Shown here: positions 36,586 to 46,200 of the stretch, in pieces | How the letters are laid out: each line of letters begins with the position of its first letter | How positions within the stretch are numbered: the stretch's first letter is position 1 | NCBI RefSeq assembly: GCF_028858725.1 | Contig: NC_084781.1 | Location: 1,496,513-1,560,512 of the forward strand | DNA: 64,000 bases | DNA from: Colius striatus | Lineage: Eukaryota; Chordata; Aves; Coliiformes; Coliidae | Direction: 5' to 3' | The notes under the pieces: model-generated | Told to the model about the DNA's origin: nothing | What the model saw: the letters and a program-made list of their open reading frames with translations, nothing else | The model's database searches: none | Program-made: the position numbers and the translations under genes

Positions 36586-37069
36586 TTCTGTGGGTCCCTC
36601 TTTGCTCAGCTGGAGAGGCTGTGTGCCTCTAAACCAGTCGATGTGGATTGCCAAGTGAGGAACTGGGAGCAGGGGAAGTGACTGTTTCACAAGATGGATG
36701 TACCACAAGCCTTTGTAGCTCTGGGTGCCCACACGGGCAGCTTCTGGGTCCAATGTCCCCTGGCAGTGCTGGCACAGGCTGTGGCTGCCCTCCCTCCATC
36801 ACAATCCCATGAGGCTGCTTCCCCTCCTGGCAGCAGTTCTCAAGAGCATTCTCTTTTACAAGACTACTAAAAGACCTTCTCCTAGTGTTGCAAATGTACA
36901 GAATGAGCTTCATCTCATTATCTTTTTGCCATTAATTAAGAGCAGCAGCACCCTGGTGCCCATTTGCACCGCAGCCTGTGAATGCAAAGTCGCCTCAACA
37001 CCCCCCTCAAAGCACAGCCCCAAACTGTGCTTAATTAATTAATCAATCAATGAAGCAGAGGCAAAAACC

Positions 37070-37097
37070 AACCCCCCCCCACACACACACACACAAA
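37070..37097. repeat. C-run followed by (CA)n
   Basis: About nine C followed by roughly nine CA dinucleotides, just beyond the candidate ARHGAP32 poly(A) site. Confidence 0.85.
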
Positions 37098-37193
37098 CAC
37101 GAGGGAATAGTGTTTTTTGAACCTGGCTTGATTAATGCTGTCAAGTTGTACATCTGAGTGTTGAGCTCAGTGGGACTCGTTGCTTCTTTTGTC

Positions 37194-37199
37194 TTTAAT
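37194..37199 (-). terminator. Candidate poly(A) signal ATTAAA for ARHGAP32
   Basis: The minus strand reads ATTAAA here, followed by CAAAAGAAGCAACGAGTC, where cleavage would fall 15-25 bases on. ATTAAA is the commonest variant poly(A) hexamer. The choice rests on position and surrounding composition only; AATAAA near 39617 and 39982 are alternatives. Confidence 0.35.
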
Positions 37200-38106
37200 A
37201 CCACAAAGACACCTCAGTCTGGATTGTTGCATTACAGTACAAATAAAAACAACCCAAAATAAAATGGAAACAGAAACCAAACCAGAACCAAACCACATCT
37301 GCCATTGTACGAGGTGTGAGGAGGAGAAGAGAGGTTGAGATATTTACAGAGAGGGGAAAGGTGGATGGGAGGGGGGACCACAAAAAGTATTTACATAAAA
37401 ATACAGGAGCTTGTCAGCAGATACATTATACACCAGTTCACAAAAAAAAGGAGAGAGAGAGACACTATATAAATTAAAGTGAAGTCCAAAGGTTAACCCA
37501 AGACTGTTGTGGGATGTTTCTTCTCATGCGGCTCAGGGAAGGAAAAAAACAAACCCAAATCAAGTTGTCTACAGCAGGGAACTGCAAAACAACCCTTTTG
37601 TCCCCTCCCCTCCCCTCCCCACAGCTGGATGAGGTGAGGCTGCACACTGAGGTTTGGGGGAGCACGAGGCTCTGGGAGGAGTTTGCCTCAGCTGGCTTCT
37701 GTCAAGAGGAAAATGAGTTCTCATCCCTGTTTCCTACCATGGGACACGCTGGGTTTGGTGAGTACAGGTGGGGTTCTGTCCCTTGCTTGGGGTTAGGGAG
37801 AGGGGCAATGTGTTTGTAGGTTGGTTTTGGTTTGGTGGAGCCCCTTAGTACCAGTGTGTAATCCTCACTCCCCCCTTCAAGTGATGAGCATCCAATGGGG
37901 ATCTTGGGAAAGACACAGGCACGAAGTTGTGGGTGTTTTGTCTTATGTGCATATAGGTTTCACCTGATAAAGGCTCTTTAAACATCACAAATGAATGCTG
38001 AAGGCTTCACAGGGGGTGGGTCCTCCTTATTCACCTCCTGTCTCCACCTGCCTTTTGCCAAGGAAGCTCTCCTATGGGTCACAACACTACACTCCAAAAG
38101 CAGAGG

Positions 38107-38520
38107 TGAAAATCCAGAGCTGCAGCATGCTATTGGACCCTGAAAATCCAGAGCTGGAGCACAGTACTAGACCCTCAAAATCCAGAGCTGGAGCATGCTG
38201 TTGGGCCTTGAAAATCCAGAGCTGGAGCACAGTACTAGACCCTCAAAATCCAGAGCTGGAGCACACTACTGGACCCTGAAGATCCAGAGCTGGAGCACGC
38301 TACTGGACCCTGAAGATCCAGAGCTGGAGCACGCTACTGGACCCTGAAGATCCAGAGCTGGAGCATGCTATTGAACCCTGAAAATCCAGAGCTGGAGCAC
38401 ACTATTGGACCTGAAGATTCAGAGCTGGAGCATGCTATTGGACCTGAAGATCCAGAGCTGTACCATGCTATTGGACTCAGAAAATCCCGAGCTGGAGCAC
38501 GCTACTGGACCTGGAGCACA
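38107..38520. repeat. Minisatellite, 34-bp unit, about 12 copies, in the probable 3' UTR
   Basis: Each unit has ATCCAGAGCTGGAGCA followed by (T/C)GCTATTGGACC or ACTACTGGACC and TGAAAA/TGAAGA. The core TCCAGAGCTGGA is an inverted repeat with 5-bp arms, present in nearly every unit. If the 3' UTR assignment is right, the array is transcribed in ARHGAP32 mRNA. Confidence 0.93.
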
Positions 38521-41097
38521 CTGGGATCCCAACCTTTGCATGCACTAAGGAGAAACTGAGCTGAAAGCTTCAGAAGGGGTGACTGCAGCCAGCTCGTGGC
38601 AAGTGGAAGGGAACTACTCAAGAATGTAGCTGCTGATCATCTTGCTGGGGACAGGGTGAGGCAACAAGCCACTCTGAGCAGCCCTGGGCTCCAACAGACT
38701 CTGACTTGCATTGCTGTCCCCTCACTAGATCCTCCACCTCACCCAGACACCTGCTACAACCTCCCCACCTCGTTCAGCTCCTCTTGGAAAGACACTGCTG
38801 GATGTTTTATGGCCAATCAACTCCATGAGGATGTCAACCTCGTGTTCCTAAGGTCCACCAGCCAGAGCACGGTGCAGAGCTGCATAGTTCAGGATATGGC
38901 TTTGCATGGGGCAGGAGCAAACAACATGGTGCTGGTGAAGCTGTGGGCAGTGGCAAGGCCAAGGGAAAAGGGAACTCATCTGCCTGACTGCCTGGGAAAA
39001 GCTGCTGCCTTGCCTTTGCATCTGAGGTTGTTTTTTGGGGCTCCACACCTGGTGTACAGAGTTAGGTTGGGTTCTCCTGGAAGCTTCCAGCCCTCCAAGT
39101 CCACCCCCATGTGATGGGAGCATCTGCTTTTACTGGAGCCTTCCCTGCTCTCAAGGGAAAGGCTTGTTGGGGGTGTGGGGCTGCACTTCCAGAAGCTCTT
39201 TTGGAAGGGTGCTGGAAGCTTCACCATGAAATGAGAGGGTGCTCAGCCCCTTGGCACCTCACTGAGGAGCCCAAGGCTGCGAGGAAGAGGATGGCACTTG
39301 GCTTCTAAAGGGAGCAGGAAACCTCCAGAGGCATTTCCAACAGCAGGAGGGCAGTCCTGGTTAAGGTAAGGCCTAAAAGGGAGCTTTGGGGAGTTAAGGC
39401 TTTCATGGGGAGAGAAGGCTGACCTACAGCTCTCACTACCTGAATCCCAAAATAGCCTGAACCAAACTCATTGCCCAGAGACCTCAGGTGGCTGCTGAGG
39501 GCTGGCTCTGCTCCCAACCCCTCTACCTGGTTGTTACTCACAGCACAGTGTGGTAACCTGGATCATCACAGTGCTGCTTTCCCCCCTCCCACTTTGTTTC
39601 TGACTGCCAGATTTATTTCATGTGAAGAACAACTCCAAACAGAAGGCTTCCAACAACAGCATTGCACAATGAAACAGGAACTGCAGTGCTGCTGAGGCAG
39701 CCCCCAGACAAGGCTACAAGGTTATAAGAAGCAAACAGCTAAAGGCTAGCTACTCAAAGCAGGTTTTTCCTTATGTCTGAAAAGCTCCAAACCAGCCATA
39801 AAACCTCTGTCCAAATAAACCCCCCCAAGCCCTGAGGTCTCTTTAAGGTTCAGAGCTGTGTGCTAACCACAGCACCTCCAGCACCCCCAGGAATGGCCTT
39901 GGAACTTTATCAGTGAACACTTAGAAACCTCCTAAACCTCAAGTATTGCTTGCAAGCCAATGCCATGGATGTGCTTTTATTTATAGGGTGGGGATGGAAG
40001 GGCTGAGGAGCTGCCCTGGCTGCTTTTTACAGGACAGCAAGCTTTTGGATGCTGAGGGACAAGGTTCTGGTGTATCTCAGCCTGTATCTCAGCCTTTAGC
40101 TATCTCAGCCCCTGCTGCTTTCCTTACACAGTTCTTCCCAGCTGGGAAGTTGGGCTCCAGTTTACCACCAGGCCATAATGTTTGTAACTTGGGGGTTTTT
40201 ACAGAGAGATGATATTGTCTGTGTAGCCAAAACATGGTGGGGGATGGTCTGGACTGAGCTCAGCAGCAGCAGAGAGGAGCTGGCAGGAAAGGGCTGTGTT
40301 GTCCCCAGCTCCCTTTGGTGTGTTTCTGTGGTTTAGGTTCTTTCTTGGGATGAGAAACTCCAAACTTGCCCTACTTGGCTTCCACAGCTCTCCAACAGAG
40401 AAACTGAGCATCATTTGATTTTACTTACAGTCAGAAGCAGCTTGGGATCAAAAAAGAGCCTTGTGTTTTGAACTTGCTTCAGAGCCTGTTCCCCAGTGTC
40501 TACACCAGGCTCCCACCCCCTCCCCTCAAAGTGGATCCACCCCCCACCCCAAGCACTGATCTTCTTCAAGGAGGAGGCAGGCCCTTGAGAAGAAAACCCA
40601 CCTCAGAGAGGAAGGGGGAAGAACAAGGCTTCTTCCAAGGCCCTGGAGCCTCTTCCTGGGGGAGGTGGTGATGGGCTGAGCACGTTACTCCACGCAGGGC
40701 TGGCTGGCAGGAGAGCTGCATGCACGGCTACATCATGCACAGGGACGGTGAGGGGAGCGCTGGGAGCTGCCACCAGCAAATCCAGGCAAGGACAAAAACC
40801 TTTTCCTTCCTTCCTTCCTTCCCTACCCCAACAACAGCTGTCCTAAACCTCCACGGCGGGGAGGGGGGAGAGAAAAGACCACCAACCCCTCTACTCCATC
40901 AAACCAGCGAGTGGGGTGGGGATGGAGGTGAGGGGTGGAGGCAGAGGGGGAGGCTTTGCACACTGGGGCAGGGTTGGGGGAAGCTTTTTTTGGGAGGAAG
41001 GGGTGTTTGGGGGGTGTTTTCCATCACTGAAAAAATAAAACAGTCCGCTGTCCAGCAGAGGCTGCGTAGACTCTATCCCTCCTTCCCCCACAGCAGC

Positions 41098-43245
41098 TCA
41101 CTCCACGTGCACCTCTGTCTCAGGCCTCTGCAAGCACAGCTCGGTGGGGAGGAAAGCTCCCTGCCCCAGGGCCGTGGCGTAAGTCCTACTGTGCACGTGA
41201 GCAAAAGCTGGGGGCACAAACCCCCCGCCGCCTCCTCCTCCTCCTCCTCCGCCATAACCCCCCCTTTGGTGCTGAGGCAGGGTATGGTAATCCTCCAGGT
41301 TATCGTACTGGGACAGCACAGTCACGGTGCTTTGGCGTTTGCCCAGGGTTTGGTAGGGGTACAGGAGGGCCGAGTCCCTCTCCAGGCTCTCGGGGTGCTG
41401 CAGGCGGAGGCTGTGGCTGCGCTCGGGCTTGGGCGGTGGGGCCATGGGGGAGGCGGCGTGGTGGTGGTGGTGGTGGTGGTGGTGATGGTGGTGATGGTGC
41501 TGCTGCTCCTCCTCCTTGTAGCAGTCTCGGGGGTGTTTCTCCAGCGAGGCTCTGGCTCGAGACCTCTCCAGCTCCGGCCTGTCCTCCGCCAGCCTCGCCT
41601 CCTTGGTGGGGTTGAGCCTGAGCCCGTCGGGGAGGAACTTCCCCGCCGCCTGCTGGTACTCGGGGGGCTCGGGGCCGCCCTTGGGCCTGTACTCGGGGTA
41701 AGGGGGCCCGTTCTTGGCCTCGGGAGCTTGCCTGTGGCTCGCGTCCTGCTGCGGCCGGTGCTCGGCGGCGCCGCAGCCCCCGGCCTCGTGCGGCTTCCTC
41801 CCGCGGACGCTGCTCTGCTTCTGCGGCAGGGCCGGCCTGTCCGGGGCCCCGCTGCCGTAGGGGTAGTGGGCTCGCTCGGGCTCCGCCTCGGCGTGCTGCT
41901 GCACGTAGTAACGCTCGTCCCCCTCGGCGGCGGCGGCCTTGGCCGGGTACCTGCCCTCCTTCCCCTCCGCCACGCTCAGGAGGCCGCTCCTGCCCGGGTC
42001 GGACTTGCTGCGCGAGTGCACGGCGTCCAGCGCCCCCAGCTCGTCCTGCGGCGCCACGTTGTCGTACTGCGACACGGGCGGCCCTTTGGCCTTGTGGCGC
42101 GCGCGGCTCTCGCGCCGGAGGGACTGCAGCCGGTACTTGTCCATGTCCTCCAGGTCCCACGACACGTACACGTGCTTGACGTCGGGGGCGGGCGGCACGT
42201 CCCTGCTCACGAAGCTGTGCTCCTTCCCCGCCAAAGCTCCGCGGGGGTACGCGGCCAAGCCCGGGGAGCGGTACGAGCCTTTGCCGGGGAAGCGCGAGGC
42301 GTAGGAAGCCGGCTCCCTGCCGGGCAGAGCGGGGAACGGCCGAAGCCTCACCGTGCTGTACGGATCCAGCTCGTAAAAGCTCCCGTCGTAGTAGGAGGAG
42401 GAGGAGGAGGAGGAGGAAGAGTAGGGGCTGTAGCGATAGTGCACCCGCCCGTTCTCGAAGTAAGGCTGGAGCTGAGTGACGTGGTAGTCGGAGTGGGGCT
42501 GGAATGGCTTGTACTGGTACAGCGGCCTGGGGCAGTAGAGGGGCTCGTCGTCCGGAGGCACCTCGGTGCGGGAGATGGGCACGGAGCGGACGGCGGCGGC
42601 GGCAGGGGCGACGTGCAGCGACTGCACCCGCCGGATGCTCGGGTAGGGCGGCGCGTCCTCGGCGTAGGCGGCGGGGCCCAGCTCGGCGCGCCCGCGGGCT
42701 TTGGCGTGCGGAGCCTTGCCCTGGGCGAAGGCGCCGGCGCGGGGGGCGTAGGGCTGGTGCTGCTCGGGCTTGGCGTGGTACTGGTGCGGCGGCGCGGCTC
42801 TGTGCGGGGGGTAAGGCTCGGGCTCGGCCGCGCCGTCCGCCCTGGGGTGCGGCGCGTAGGCGGGTTGCAGCGAGGAGTGCTTGGGAGGGGGCGGCGGCGG
42901 CGGAGGGGGAGGCAGCAGGGCTTCTTCCAGCATGGAGGAGCCGAGGAAGGGGTGGTAGGCGGAGGGAGGGATGGAGTCGGCGTTGCCGGAGTGCAGGGCG
43001 GCCGCCAGCTTGCTCTCCAGCGTCCGGACGGGCGGGAGCGGGGCGGTGAAGCCGTAGGAGGGGTGGGCAGGGACGGACTCGGAGCGCAGGTGCAGAGGGG
43101 GAGCCCGGGGGGCCTCCCGAGCCTTCTCCAAGTGGCTCTGGGGCCCCGTGGGGAGGGAAGAGGAGCAACGGGCAGCTGAGCAGCTGTCTGGGACGAAGCC
43201 GGGGGTGGGCTCAGGTGGCTTCTCGGGTGCAGCTGCACCCCAAAC
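41098..43245 (-). CDS. ARHGAP32: ARHGAP32 terminal coding exon (last 715 residues and stop)
   Basis: The acceptor CTACCCCCTAG ends at 43246, with a good branch-point candidate CTCTAAC at 43274-43268, 23 bases upstream. The exon opens in phase 0 with [17 protein letters not shown] and stops at TGA 41100-41098 after [15 protein letters not shown]. Conserved blocks include [139 protein letters not shown] and [19 protein letters not shown] occurs twice, suitable for tyrosine phosphorylation and SH2 binding; in mammals this tail binds Fyn and Gab2. Homopolymer runs of Pro (~10), Ser (~9), His (14) and Gly (~11) interrupt it. A TTG at 43131 is internal, not a start. Confidence 0.97.
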   Translation of the reverse strand, partial: VWGAAAPEKPPEPTPGFVPDSCSAARCSSSLPTGPQSHLEKAREAPRAPPLHLRSESVPAHPSYGFTAPLPPVRTLESKLAAALHSGNADSIPPSAYHPFLGSSMLEEALLPPPPPPPPPPKHSSLQPAYAPHPRADGAAEPEPYPPHRAAPPHQYHAKPEQHQPYAPRAGAFAQGKAPHAKARGRAELGPAAYAEDAPPYPSIRRVQSLHVAPAAAAVRSVPISRTEVPPDDEPLYCPRPLYQYKPFQPHSDYHVTQLQPYFENGRVHYRYSPYSSSSSSSSSYYDGSFYELDPYSTVRLRPFPALPGREPASYASRFPGKGSYRSPGLAAYPRGALAGKEHSFVSRDVPPAPDVKHVYVSWDLEDMDKYRLQSLRRESRARHKAKGPPVSQYDNVAPQDELGALDAVHSRSKSDPGRSGLLSVAEGKEGRYPAKAAAAEGDERYYVQQHAEAEPERAHYPYGSGAPDRPALPQKQSSVRGRKPHEAGGCGAAEHRPQQDASHRQAPEAKNGPPYPEYRPKGGPEPPEYQQAAGKFLPDGLRLNPTKEARLAEDRPELERSRARASLEKHPRDCYKEEEQQHHHHHHHHHHHHHHAASPMAPPPKPERSHSLRLQHPESLERDSALLYPYQTLGKRQSTVTVLSQYDNLEDYHTLPQHQRGGYGGGGGGGGGGGFVPPAFAHVHSRTYATALGQGAFLPTELCLQRPETEVHVE

Positions 43246-46200
43246 CTAGGGGGTAGAAACAGCAGCGGTTAGAGGCGCCTTCCCCCTTTACTCTGCAGGT
43301 AAAACGGCCCAGATGCTCCAAGGGTTGCTCCTGTGCCTGGTTTCTGTGCAGAGCCACTGGCCTCCTGTGCCTGGTTTCTGTGCAGAGCCAGTGGCCTCCT
43401 GTGCCTGGTTTCTATGCAGAGCCAGTGGCCTCCTGTGCCTGGTTTCTGTGCAGAGCCAGTGGCCTCCTGTGCCTGGTTTCTGTGCAGAGCCAGTGGCCTC
43501 CTGTGCCTGGTTTCTGTGCAGAGCCACTGGCCTCCTGTGCCTGGTTTCTACACAGAGCCAGTGGCCTCCTGTGCCTGGTTTCTGTGCAGAGCCACTGGCC
43601 TCCTGTGCCTGGTTTCTACACAGAGCCAGTGGCCTCCTGTGCCTGGTTTCTGTGCAGAGCCACTGGCCTCCTGTGCCTGGTTTCTATGCAGAGCCAGTGG
43701 CCTCCTGTGCCTGGTTTCTATGCAGAGCCAGTGGCCTCCTGTGCCTGGTTTCTGTGCAGAGCCAGTGGCCTCCTGTGCCTGGTTTCTGTGCAGAGCCAGT
43801 GGCCTCCTGTGCCTGGTTTCTGTGCAGAGCCAGTGGCCTCCTGTGCCTGGTTTCTACACAGAGCCAGTGGCCTCCTGTGCCTGGTTTCTGTGCAGAGCCA
43901 CTGGCCTCCTGTGCCTGGTTTCTATGCAGAGCCAGTGGCCTCCTGTGCCTGGTTTCTGTGCAGAGCCAGTGGCCTCCTGTGCCTGGTTTCTACACAGAGC
44001 CAGTGGCCTCCTGTGCCTGGTCTCTATGCAGAGCCACTGGCCTCCTGTGCCTGGTTTCTGTGCAGAGCCAGTGGCCTCCTGTGCCTGGTTTCTGTGCAGA
44101 GCCACTGGCCTCCTGTGCCTGGTTTCTGTGCAGAGCCAGTGGCCTCCTGTGCCTGGTTTCTGTGCAGAGCCAGTGGCCTCCTGTGCCTGGTTTCTATGCA
44201 GAGCCAGTGGCCTCCTGTGCCTGGTTTCTGTGCACAGCCACTGGCCTCCTGTGCCTGGTTTCTGTGCAGAGCCAGTGGCCTCCTGTGCCTGGTTTCTGTG
44301 CACAGCCACTGGCCTCCTGTGCCTGGTTTCTATGCAGAGCCAGTGGCCTCCTGTGCCTGGTTTCTGTGCAGAGCCAGTGGCCTCCTGTGCCTGGTTTCTG
44401 TGCAGAGCCAGTGGCCTCCTGTGCCTGGTTTCTACACAGAGCCAGTGGCCTCCTGTGCCTGGTTTCTGTGCAGAGCCACTGGCCTCCTGTGCCTGGTTTC
44501 TATGCAGAGCCAGTGGCCTCCTGTGCCTGGTTTCTGTGCAGAGCCAGTGGCCTCCTGTGCCTGGTTTCTGTGCAGAGCCAGTGGCCTCCTGTGCCTGGTT
44601 TCTATGCAGAGCAACTGGCCTCCTGTGCCTGGTTTCTGTGCAGAGCCAGTGGCCTCCTGTGCCTGGTTTCTGTGCAGAGCCAGTGGCCTCCTGTGCCTGG
44701 TTTCTGTGCACAGCCACTGGCCTCCTGTGCCTGGTTTCTATGCAGAGCCAGTGGCCTCCTGTGCCTGGTTTCTGTGCAGAGCCAGTGCTGCAGGTTGCCT
44801 CTCTCAGCTAAGGGCAGCGTGGTGCCTCAGGGAGGTTTTGGGACCCATCAGAACCTGCTCTCTGCAAGCCTCCGACTGGAGAAAGGGGAGGAGGTGGCTG
44901 TCTCTGCCCAGCAACAAGTTACAACTTCTCCACAGTTGCCACAGTGTGGTGTTTAGGTGCTCTGCTTCTAACTGTACCTGGGTTTAAACTCCTGGCTGAG
45001 CGGATCAAGCAGTGTAAGCTTGATGAATGTCATCTTGATTACAGCAGAAATCCCCTCCTGAAGAAATCCTGTTCCTCAGCTCATGGGAGCCAACCCTCCC
45101 ACCACATCTCCCCCTCACGCTGGGAGCCTGACCTGCTTTACTACACGATGGAGCTGGAGCACACAAAGTTCCACCTAAACATAAACAAACCTCTTTTACT
45201 CTGAGGGGGGTGATGGAGCACTGGAACACACCCAGGGAGGGTGTGGATGCTTCTCAGCTTCCAAACCCACCTGGACACGTTCCTGTGTGACCTGGTCTAG
45301 GTGGGAGCTGCTTCTGCAGGGGGCTGGGACTGGATGAGCTCTAGAGGTCCCCACCACTCTATGCTGGAACAGGGTACTGTCAGTGTTGTTTCCCAGCCCT
45401 TCTGCACTGTCACCCCAGCAGATAAAGGACAGCAGCCACCCTGAGCTGCCCACTGAAGGACTTCTGCACTCTCACCCTGCCCTTCCCGCTCAGCTGCACC
45501 TCTCCTGCTCTCCCAGCTGCCTCTGGCCCCTCTCTCCCAGAGCTCAGCCCCTCCATACCTGGCTGGAGCTGCCGGACGCCTTCCCGGGGGCGGCTGGCAC
45601 TTGTCCCATGGCTGCCGGGGGCTCCTGCCTCTGCGGTGGGGCTGCTGGAGCCGGGGGGCTGGTGCTGAAGTAGGCTGCAGGAGCTGGGGGGCTTTTCTCC
45701 CCAGAGCTCACCAGAGGAGGAGACGGGAGTTTATCCTCAGCGGCGCAGGCGGGGAGATGGAGCTGAGCCCTGTCCGCGGCGGGGGGCTCCCGGGCCGCCT
45801 GCTCCCAGCCCCCCGGGGCAGCTTCTCTGTCCCCCCCGAGCTGCTCCTGCTCTGCATCCCTGCCCCCAGGCAGCTCCCCAGGAGGAGGAGGGGGAGGAAG
45901 AGGAGGGGGCTCCCGGTTCCCAGGCGCACCGGGCGGGTGGTTCAGCTCGCCGGGCGCTCCGCTCCCGTGCGACTCCTGCTCCAGGCTGCGGAAGTGGAGC
46001 CGGCTGTCGGGCGGGCCGCTATGGAGGTGCAACTTGTCTGGAGGACAGGCAGAGAGATGGAGCTTTTCTAGAGCTGTGCCAGCTTCCTTCTCTCCGTAAT
46101 TTGTGCTTTCAGAGGGAGCATCTCCCGGCCTTTTGTGAGCCTGGGCGGACGCCTGCTGCGCCGACTCGGCTAACGCCAGCGCCAGCATGCGCGCCGCGTT

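Larger units (their letters stand above)
37175..41097 (-). other. ARHGAP32: Probable ARHGAP32 3' UTR
   Basis: From the TGA at 41098 down to a candidate ATTAAA signal at 37199 there is no CR1 and no competing gene. Vertebrate ARHGAP32 transcripts have a multi-kilobase 3' UTR, so about 3.9 kb is plausible. The segment at 37200-37560 is A/T-rich and non-repetitive, like a distal 3' UTR. It contains a 34-bp minisatellite (38107-38520). Shorter ends are possible: AATAAA also occurs on this strand near 39617 and 39982. The 3' end is inferred. Confidence 0.5.

Noticed and set aside
1..37000. KCNJ5, KCNJ1 or FLI1 coding exons, expected next to ARHGAP32
   Set aside because: I looked for inward-rectifier and ETS motifs in the ORFs of both strands and found none; the neighbours must lie outside the window.
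40720..43179. 819-codon plus-strand ORF as a gene
   Set aside because: It is the reverse complement of the ARHGAP32 terminal exon, which has clear homology; the plus product is Val/Gly/Arg-rich shadow sequence with no known domain.
38107..44790. Common origin of the two 34-bp minisatellites
   Set aside because: Only the period is shared; apart from short CAGAGC matches the units do not align.
43313..44987. Three overlapping plus-strand ORFs of 490-550 codons and a 287-codon minus ORF
   Set aside because: They are translations of the 34-bp minisatellite, open in every plus frame because the unit lacks stops.
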